A DNA stretch of 64,000 nt from Urechis unicinctus (Eukaryota > Annelida > Polychaeta > Xenopneusta > Urechidae), in the NCBI GenBank assembly GCA_034190875.2, contig CM067356.1, positions 48,036,163-48,100,162 of the forward strand, in the 5' to 3' direction. Under the pieces are notes generated by a model. That model did not search any database, was not told where the DNA came from, and worked only from the letters and a program-made list of their open reading frames with translations. Position 1 is the first letter of the stretch. Each line of letters starts with the position of its first letter. Of the stretch, positions 53,536 through 64,000 are shown piece by piece. The translations under genes and the position numbers were made by a program.

Positions 53536-54929
53536 CATCGCAAAAGCAAGTACACATGCCGTATATCAAGATACAGATGCTGACGGCAACAACGTAATCT
53601 TCACGCTCGTATTCAAATTTGGAAATAAAACAAATGATGATGTCTAGCGAACAAAGTAGATGCATACATTAATATGGTCTAATTTATTACCAATCATTTC
53701 GTTTCCGAAATTATATAGGGGCCGGTCATTCTCGTTGTTGCTTCCATCATTCAATAATCATGCGTTCATATTTGCATTATTTTACTACACCTTAATGAAA
53801 TGAATTGTCAGATGCAGCTGGTGGATAAACAGACGTCGGAATTGATTCATGACAAATGAAAGTGCCTCACCCAGTCAGCGAATATGGCTAGATGACTCGC
53901 TTGTCATCGACCAACGCAGTTCTCACATACATAGATGCTTCTATACAGAGCACAAGCATTTAAAAGCAGATCCACAACTTGACAACGTATTATCTTAACA
54001 GTCATCGTTTGTGCTGTGATAAGTAGAACTAATAGCCTGGGATTGCCATTCAGAGATGTATATAATACATCCCTGCGCGGAGCTTTCAGTTCGATAAAGT
54101 TAATGACATCCATATTCATTTGATACAATAGCCATAAACAAACATTGCCGGGAAGTATATTGAATATTGGACGGTTTTTCTACGGCTGTGCTTCGCATCA
54201 TATGCAACAAAAATTCCGTATTTGTTACATTTGTTACTGACAATCATCACTTCGAAAAATAGACCCAACGCTAAGCATTGTTGATGTCCCCACGCAATCA
54301 TTATTGTTATTCCGGCATCAAATGTAGGCAATGTTTGCAGGATTTTTATGTGTTTTGATCTCGCCATCATAATTCTTCGACAAAAATATGAAATACCCTA
54401 TTTACTTGAAGCCGGATTTGACCTCCTTCGGCAGTACACCCTGTGGTATTATGCTGTTTGGTACAGCCGCATAACAAATCTAGAAGATTCGATTTTTAAG
54501 GACATTAAACTTATGGTTGTTGAGACAAGCATAATGTTATCTTTTACGAAAATATATTATAGGTTACTTTGAAATTGTTTGGTAGCAAATATGTCCAAAA
54601 ACAATAAATATACTACAAAATTATATCAGCACAAATATCAAATCAAGTTGAATGGTTTGACAACTGCAAAAAATATCAAAAATCTGATATGGAGCCTCGA
54701 CAGTTGCCTCTTGGTATTTTCGTTTATAATGTGAATGGTATAGGCAACACTCCAACAAGGTATTACGCTTTATAAACGATAGCTAGAATAAGACATGTTT
54801 GAATTCGCAGCATGGATCAAGGCGATGCACTGAACGCCATCTGGTGACATGAATTATGCTGTTAAGAAAAAGGTATTTATTTCTGATGGATCTTGTTAAT
54901 TTTAGATACTTGTAATCGTAATACGTACA

Positions 54930-54932
<3 letters not shown>

Positions 54933-55009
<77 letters not shown>

Positions 55010-55018
55010 TACATATAT

Positions 55019-55099
<81 letters not shown>
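54933..55099. repeat. (AT)n microsatellite with ACACAC centre
   Basis: Two AT tracts on either side of a short CA-rich segment at about 54999-55035. Confidence 0.95.
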
Positions 55100-55102
<3 letters not shown>

Positions 55103-55227
55103 TCATTCATATATACGCTATGGTTTTGTGGAATAACCTTATGACGATTCTGTACATCAAGTTTTGGGTGTCTAAATATACGCGGAAGTTATATGTGGGT
55201 TGGTATTCATATCGTTTTGATCATAAT

Positions 55228-55750
55228 CAGTTTCACTGAAATGTATGACCCAAATTTGTGATCTGCTGGATGCACTTCTAAATGTCTCAACATTAAATAT
55301 GTTGCCTACCAAGTTAATAGAGCTATGAAATTATTTGGAACCGTTGGTAGTTTAGCTCGATAAAAGCAGATTTTATTTCCAAGGTCGAGGGTCCACCATG
55401 GGAAACGAGCATAAGTAGCCTCATTTAAAGAAAATGGCGTTTGTTTTCTGTCCATCTTTGAACCCCCATTTGTATTTCTGGTGCAGTATGGTGCTTAACA
55501 AGGGTTGTCAACGTGAACAAATATTGAAACTGGATGATGTATCTAGAGATAAAAAATATATAGGCGACAGGTAATAGCGTTCATGTTCAAGGAAAAAACA
55601 ACATGAGTAGTTTAATAGTCTTGACAAAAGTAATACGTCTACATCGATTCCCAAGGGCATAACCGTGTTAATGATGGGTAAGCTGCATGCGGGCTTTTCT
55701 TGTAATTGTCCTAGACTAGCCTCATTTCCTCTTGTCATCATATGGTCTTA
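55228..55750 (-). repeat. Right arm of a large inverted repeat
   Basis: Reverse complement of 52985-53535 with scattered substitutions and indels; the spacer is about 1.7 kb and includes the (AT)n tract at 54933-55099. Confidence 0.88.
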
Positions 55751-55853
55751 ACAACTGGCTTTTTGGAAACTCTTGGAATTTTTTGGGTTGTTTGGCTATC
55801 TTCATTCTGTGCGTACATGGAACAAACGGAATATACACTAATTTAGTACTTCA

Positions 55854-56050
<197 letters not shown>

Positions 56051-56067
56051 ATACATACATTTATTAA

Positions 56068-56360
56068 TTATCCAATTCTACATCCACATCCACGAACCAC
56101 GCGCAAATCAATATTTGCCAGCAATAATCAGCATGGCTGACATAAATTGTAACGGAACATTTCGTCATTTTTGCAATTATGGTGTCCTGTTTGCGTATAT
56201 TTTATAATGATATAACCATTTGTTTGATCAACATTAACGGTAAAACCGAAGTATCATATGTCTTTATAAGCTCTTCTTTCCCACTTCAATGAACACATTA
56301 AGCTCCAGGCGTCTTATTGTGTAGCTCGTATCGTACGTCGTGTTGATCATCGAATGATCA
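56068..56360 (+). repeat. Dispersed repeat, partner of 12399-12679 in opposite orientation
   Basis: About 290 bp with clear reverse-complement similarity to 12399-12679, containing AGGCGTCTTATTGTGTAGCT. The left end abuts an (AT)n tract and the right end is flanked by unmatched sequence. Confidence 0.85.
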
Positions 56361-56981
56361 ATCCATTCATTCGTAATTTATAAGTTTCGGCCACCATTAT
56401 GCATTCGTAATTTGTTCGTTCAAATAACATCCAATAAGTTGTATGGATAGCGAAAGCGATAGCTGCTGAAAAGACGAAAACGGTCACACGATGTCTGGCC
56501 TTGGTGTGTCGAGCTCCAGCTTTTATTATAGATATTTCTTTTATAATATTCTTTCAAGTTTTTACACTTCAAATGCTATCACTAATGAGGCGTAGTTCTT
56601 GTAAGCACGCACAAGTGACAAAGTTGACCGGCAAACATAAAAAAATCCATTTGGTCAAAATATAACACATGTCTTTGCACCTACTCCAAATTTATAACAC
56701 CATATTTGCATTAGGTGCTCAAGTCTAATGGTGCACGTAATAATGGTGCTCCTCAGAAGACTTTTTCTTTCCTCTATTCTCTTTCGTTTTACGGAATAGA
56801 GCTGCGTATTCTCTCCCTTCAGCCATTTGACCACCAACATGTCAGTATATTCATCAATTTGAATTCTCTATGGAAAATACCGAGCTCTAAATGTAAATTT
56901 ATAGTTGAGACGCACAATGTTAACAAGAAATTATTATTTTCTAATGAATACAATCTCCAATATCGATCACACTTTGGTGTA

Positions 56982-57678
<697 letters not shown>

Positions 57679-57699
57679 ATATATAAACGGGAACTATGG

Positions 57700-59280
57700 A
57701 TGTATAGATAAGCCTTATCAATATCCCACTGGGGGGAACCGTCAATGTAAGGAGACAAAGTTTCTGGGTTCCAATCAATTGATTTGGTATGTGCGTTACA
57801 TAGCAGGATGTGCTTTAATTGTGTCGCGCCTGATTAGGTAGAATGCATCGCATTTTAGTGCTCGTGCAGTGTAGGCATAGCTCCTAAAGTATAGGCTTTT
57901 TCAGTAAGACAAGGGTGTCTATGTGGTAATCTCATGATTACGGAAGTAAAAGGGTCTTCAAAATGGCAATCACATCCTCGGTGACAAACCAATTTTGCAT
58001 GCTATTGATATATCCTGTTAATTGCTTTTTGGGGCATTCCTGCCACAGTTAGATAGCTAATGCAATGTGCAAACTTCTTCGTTAATGAAGTTTCATCAAG
58101 CCCGAATAGAAATGGAAATAATATTGATTATTTGACCGGGACAACTAAACCCGCCTCCATGACTTACAAGTACAAAGACTGTGGTGCGTTTTGTTGGGAC
58201 TGGTTAGTGCAATGATAAATGCAACAGTATCGCGCTCGGGTGCTACTTATGTTAAAGAAGCCTCATTTAAATTATTTCTTAACAGAATCATTATTTTGGT
58301 AGCATATCAAGCCCCGCAATGACACGCGACATTATATGCCAAAGTTCATATTTTATAATATTGCTACGCATCACAATGGCTATCAGCAGGTGTCTCAGTA
58401 ACACGTCTATAATTAAACGTCAAGCTTTCTTCTTAGGAAACGACTACTTAAATATACACATGTGACAATAAATGTTCGAATTGCAGTCATTTGAACAAAC
58501 GTTCAATATGATGTGTACACACGCGGAACATAATATTGCATAATCCAGCAATGTATTTAGACAGAACGGATTCCCTAGTTCATATCTAAACTTATGTTAA
58601 TTTACAAACTATAAATAGATCATGCATTCTTATATTTAATGCCGTGTTAATATTCTATATAGTGCAATATTCTACTTAACTGAAAGCTTTGACATTTCAA
58701 GCAGTGGGACAGAGTAACGCAGTAGAAAGGTTACAAATGCGGACCATTTGTCTACTACGCTTAGAGCCGGTGCTTATAAATCATATTAAGTAATGTTCAC
58801 TGCTTGAATGCAGTTTTAAAACCCGCGATTTGCATTGCAAAGCAGAAGATAAGCGAGAAACAGCTGTATATGTCAACCATTTTACAGCTGGGAACGTTCC
58901 GCTGTTTTTGATGAGAGCTTTAAACTCTCGGCCTATTATTCAGTGCTTTTTTTCATCTGCAACATTATCACCTCCTCGCAGAACGATGGGCTGTTTACAC
59001 ACGAGTTCTATAATGAAAATTTGATGGGCCATATGTGGCCGGTCAAGTTTGTCCTCGGTCAATATTGTCAACTACGTGAATTATCGTCCAATTGGGTTAT
59101 CTTACGTGGTTTGAGCGAAGTAGGCGTAACTTGAATTCGGCAGTCAGACTATTTTTAAAACAAGCATAGGTTGCTTTTTATTAGGTAATGATCCATTAGT
59201 TCTCTATAATTTACAAATGTACATATGGTTTGATGTTGACGGTTTACACGCACTGCAGTGCTTATTATGACATGCATTTG
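57700..59280. other. Copy-B-only block, no gene recognised
   Basis: Apart from a stretch at 57925-58120 resembling 40190-40400, I see nothing recognisable here. Confidence 0.5.
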
Positions 59281-62200
59281 TAAGGATCGACCATAGAAAA
59301 CAATTGAAACAAAACCAAAACTGAGATAATCAGGCCGTTGCCTTCTCATCATCAACGGCTGCAATGAATGAAGGTCATAGTTGACGAATGTGGACCGACG
59401 CAACTTTCTAGTGAACCATTTTAACAATCAAAAGCAGCGAACTCCTTGTTGCTTAAGTTAACTCTGATTTTGACAGATTGTTATTGTGTCTATTTACATG
59501 TATATTTTTATATATACTCTGGGATACTTTTAACCGAAAGACATACCAAAAAAACCCCCCCCAAAAAACCCACATTGATGCCACCAAATGTTGAATCGTA
59601 CAATGACTGTTGTACAATCTTATCAGGGATTCCAGGCATGTGTGCTTGCCCCATTACGCATCTGGTTTCATCCTGTCACACATGGTAGTTGACGCGAATT
59701 TGATCCAGATTTATGACCCTCGAAGCTCCCGGTGTTACGTTGTACTCCCATAATGGTGCCTCATGGCTTAAACAGTTATCTATGGCATCCACCAAGCTTT
59801 GTCGCCGTTACATTTAGACTAAAGTTTATCCCTAAAAATACCACCGCCTGTCGAATTCGCGCAAAATGACTCATTTCTGTTCCAGTATGAGGATCCCTTT
59901 TCGAATTATCAGTATTGAGATGTAGCTTCCTGTGATTATAGTTATCAATCCTGAAAACATGTCTTGTAAGATAAATAGTGCATTAATCACACATCAAAAT
60001 AAAAAAAAAACACTATCATAAGGAAACTGCATAGATTTTTGTCGATGCCTAGAGCAAGTCAACAGGAGGCGAATGATTAGTAACCATGTATCAATGAAAC
60101 GTCATTGAAATCAATGGTGGTTCTTGACTAGCGGGAATAAGATGCGTTAGTCATTAGCCGTTCAGTTTGCAATCTGTCACACGGCTAATTTGTGCAGTTT
60201 TTCTAAATATTGATCATTAATATTGATCTGTTTGTATGAACAATACTTGGACAAATGATGGCGTCATGTGGTACAGAAGTGGGTAATGTTGCTATCTATC
60301 TGGCTTACATTGGATTAAATTATCAGTGTTGTGGTGTTGAAGACAATCAAATAAAACCCATAGAATTGGATGTCATTCAGATTGGATGCCGTGCAGAAAC
60401 GAAATATATAGAACACATTCAACTGGGTTTGCTGTGAAGTGATTTGGGTGATTGAAGCAAATGAATCATGATATATGTAACGAGTAATTGATTCGGTAAC
60501 ACCGCTAAGAACTGAATCGAGCCCTGACCTGCGTGGCTCCCGGTTACGTTACGCTGCTCAGACAACACTCAACAAATTCTGTTATCAGGGTGATTATATT
60601 AGCTTCGGTGGTGATGTGGGCTTGTGTAGTCAGGGTGTTCGACTACTTGACCTAGATCTATCAGTTCAGGTGGCAATTGTACCAAGGTCTCCATAAATAT
60701 ATACATGGTTATTACCCAGGGAAGCGAATGCGAAGGTTACTTGTCACTTAACGTTCTACCCTTTTGTGAGTATAGGTCAAGCACATTGCCTCCTTCGATT
60801 CCGGTCACCCACCTTTCACCTTATGGCGTTATCATATTCACACAACGAATCCTAGCTATTGGTTAACTATGGTAATAGTAGGCAGAAAGAGAGTGATGAG
60901 GTAATAATGATAACAAAGATTGAATCAACTTTCCGGGATAACGAATATTTCACCGCCAGTCTATAGATATTGTTCCACATGATATGCAAGCGTGGTGCAA
61001 CTAATAACATCAATAACCACCGAACGAATGCACAAATACATTTTATGTATATCACCTATGCCAGGTATACAACTGTGAAAGGTAGTCACAATAAGTTCAT
61101 TGGGAACATACTTTGTTGCAAACACACAAGGCTTGCTACTCTTGCCTCATATTGGAGTGCGCTCTGCCAAGAACAGCTACATACTATGACTTGGGTATTT
61201 ATGCCACAAGAGTCTTGCAAGAATATGTAAACCTGCTAAACGAATGTGTGATTTTCATTTATTTACCATCTGGTGCACGGTCTAGGTTGTTTCACCAGTT
61301 CCTTAAATAGCGCTGTGGTTAAACCTTGCACGGAAATTACAAGTTATTACTTGCAAGTGTACACAAGTACAAGCGTCCTAGCTAATGCCTAAATTGTAAA
61401 AAGTAGCAAAATCAAATCAATGTAATTGCAACTTTTTTTCTAAATATATATCAGGACATCAATCAAACAGTTTTCCCAAGCTTCCCAGGTATAAAAGATA
61501 AATAAATTTACATGCTGATGTTTGCAAATGAGGCACAATTCTGGCTTCTATCCGCAATAGTATACTATAAGGGAACGTGTAACCAGTGGTAGATGGATAC
61601 CATGGGATAATGAATGCAGAGGAAACGCTGTCTTTGAACTGATATCAGAATCAACATTATAAGTGAAAAATATTAGATGGGCATATGAATTCGGCTGCAA
61701 TCGCAAAGCGCGAGGTTGGAAAGGAGCGACATCTTCACGACGTACATTAAAACAAATATAACATACGATGAAGGCACAAGAACAATCTGCTAGTATACAT
61801 TTGTGATTGGACCGGCGGAACAATGTTATCGAAGCAGATGATATATAGAAGTATTTATGGAAATATGATGATACGACATGTCTCCCTTGAAGAAACAATC
61901 GGCGTTACATATTCCCGTATAATTTATATACACTATTTACTAGTGAGAAAGTTGAAGGCAATGAAGCTTGGATCTCTTTCTTAAATAAGCTGCAGTTTTG
62001 CCAAATATAAGAATTAGTACTTATATGTTGATTTTGCGTCGTGATGAATTCCCTACATTGAAATACACAAGTCTAGTGGAAATACACTCAAGAGAACTGT
62101 GAAGTTTTTTCATCTATGATTCAACGCCTTCTATTATAATTGCTTCTATGTGAAAGATGATTGGCGATTCATTTATGCATGTGTATTCAATGGTAGAGTC

Positions 62201-64000
62201 GTTTTATTTCATAAGAACTCGTACAAAACATAATCTGCCATAATGTAGGCCAATCATGTTGTGACTTAGCGTTTTTTTTTATACTTACCTTACCAGATGC
62301 ATCACATGATAAGATAATGGATACGGCATCTGGCAAGAAGCTCTATCACTCAGTTTTCAGGGATACGACATTTGGCTTGGGTTCAAGTAATTGTTGGCAA
62401 GATATTTGACATCATGACTTTCGATATCACGCAAACGAATTCAATGGTGCACTTGTTGCCCTTCGATGGATCTATTAGTTTCGTTGCAAAAATACTTAAT
62501 GCACCGTGAATAGTGCACCAGCGGAAGCAACGATTTAGTGTGTAATTAATGAATAGCCTCTTATGTCTCTGCTGGCGGTATATTGGGATAAGTAATTGGT
62601 TATTTTGTAATTTCGTAAGTGCAGATTTTAGGGTTCACAGAATAGATGAATGACTGATGGAATGTTTTTGCATCTGCTGTAAAGTAACACATTAAATAGA
62701 TGCAACGGTTCACCTGTTTCTGTAGTGGGGTATTATCTTATACCAACCGAGAAGCGTTCAACATACTCTGATTTCAAGTAAATCAAGTAACATTGACAAT
62801 ACATGTCTTAAAATGGACGTAAATAGTACACCATTTGAATAAAAATGCTGTGTAGTTCACGAATCTGTCTCTAAAAATACGGAAATCACTCCATTGCGAC
62901 CAACAAATTGGGAACGGCGTAGAACAAGATAAGGACGTTTATAAACAACATTCCTCTGTTTTATATGTCCTGTCGGATTGCCCATTTCTAATTTGCTAGC
63001 CCTATTCATTGAGACTGACGTCCAGTGCGTTGGCGTTAGGACAAAATACACAGTGACAAATATACGCCATTACCATTGGCTGTGCACACCCATTTACTAC
63101 ACTACGACAAGGAGAATTACATTCCGTAATGTGGAAAATCACGTACCATGTGTATCACCATCTGGTCGGAAGGGCACACCAAGTTTACGAGCAGAACAAT
63201 CGGCACCAAGTAATCAGCAAAAGCATCATTATCATCACTTTTTGGTATGTTGATAACACTGGTACAGTTACCAGGCACAAATGTAACTAAATTTTCCTAA
63301 ATTATTATTACCGCATAAACGCTGCATTTTCTGAAGGCCGCTGTTATTGCTCCTCGTCAGGTATAAATTATCAATCGAGGTTGTCTAGGTTTAAATCGGA
63401 TTTGCGCTACAATACAGTGTTGTTGTTCAAACCGGATGCGTTGGGTTGGTTCCGGTGGATCTTAGTTCGCTGTAGGACTATGTGCTGTATTCACAGTCTA
63501 ACTCACTGTTATCAGAGCATTTTAATGAGAGGTCGGCTACGTCACATCCAGCAGGCGCTATCACAACATTACGAGATGCGTTAGCGAAAATGAAGTTTCT
63601 TACGAAGAGACCAACTTAACACACACGCGCGCGTTTTGGCATGATTCTCAGGCAGCCAAAGGTGATATTTCTTGCCATGAGGTACGTCATGTATGTACTA
63701 ATAATACGGAATATTGAACGAGAGCAACGCCATTGTTATTCATTTAGTGGACTCGGTTGTGATTTGACGGCAGCTAGTGGATGGTAAGACATTTTTGATG
63801 GTGCACTCAACCGGATTTACTAACTATTTCATTAGAACGAAAAACCTAATAATTGCATGAGCGTGCATCATCGTTACTAGAATAATCAATAATCCAATAA
63901 CGCCGTACGGGTAAATTGACGATATGACGTGATTTAAACAGACAGTCCTTCAATTATACATATAGCAATTAGAAGAATTAAGTAAATTATTCCCTTGTCT

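Overview
This is a gene-poor, AT-rich stretch of a metazoan nuclear genome. I base that on spliced exons with GT-AG introns of about 80-460 bp, non-LTR retrotransposons, DNA-transposon and SINE remnants, long (AT)n, (GA)n and (CA)n microsatellites and minisatellites. The repertoire (P2X receptor, CR1/Jockey-like LINE with a Cys/His finger, Mutator-like fragment, tRNA-derived SINE) fits a marine invertebrate, but the sequence alone does not fix the phylum. I saw no bacterial genes, CRISPR arrays, rRNA genes or intact tRNA genes.

Region 1 (1-4.0 kb) holds the only convincing host gene: a P2X-type ATP-gated ion channel on the + strand. I assembled it by eye from eleven exons that join in phase into 421 codons, followed by a polyadenylation signal at 3988. 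It has all ten ectodomain cysteines but lacks several expected ATP-contact residues. Region 2 (4.19-5.86 kb) is a minisatellite of about 48 bp (16 codons) per unit. Region 3 (about 5.87-10.55 kb) is a nearly full-length CR1/Jockey-like LINE: ORF1 is open, while ORF2 is broken by a small deletion at about 8809 and a 1-bp deletion at about 9381. Region 4 (10.55-19.19 kb) is mostly unrecognised. It contains a composite inverted copy of repeats found further right (12.4-13.06 kb), a terminal-inverted-repeat element with a Mutator-like transposase fragment (13.86-15.23 kb), a tRNA-derived SINE (about 16.04-16.17 kb) and one weak orphan-exon candidate (17.41 kb).

Region 5 (19.19-64.0 kb) is dominated by a direct, probably head-to-tail segmental duplication with a period of about 21.8 kb. 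Copy A starts near 19187 and copy B near 41011; copy B still aligns to copy A at the right edge of the window. The copies are essentially non-coding and differ by many insertions and deletions. Identity varies strongly, from about 98% in some blocks to about 84% in others, with one 119-bp block identical. Comparing the copies works as a before/after test for mobile elements. Copy A alone carries a 5'-truncated retrotransposon with a restriction-like endonuclease, flanked by a duplicated target of about 84 bp. Copy B alone carries a 379-bp insert flanked by TGACA and a large inverted repeat (53.0/55.2 kb). A degraded LINE relic lies in both copies and so predates the duplication.
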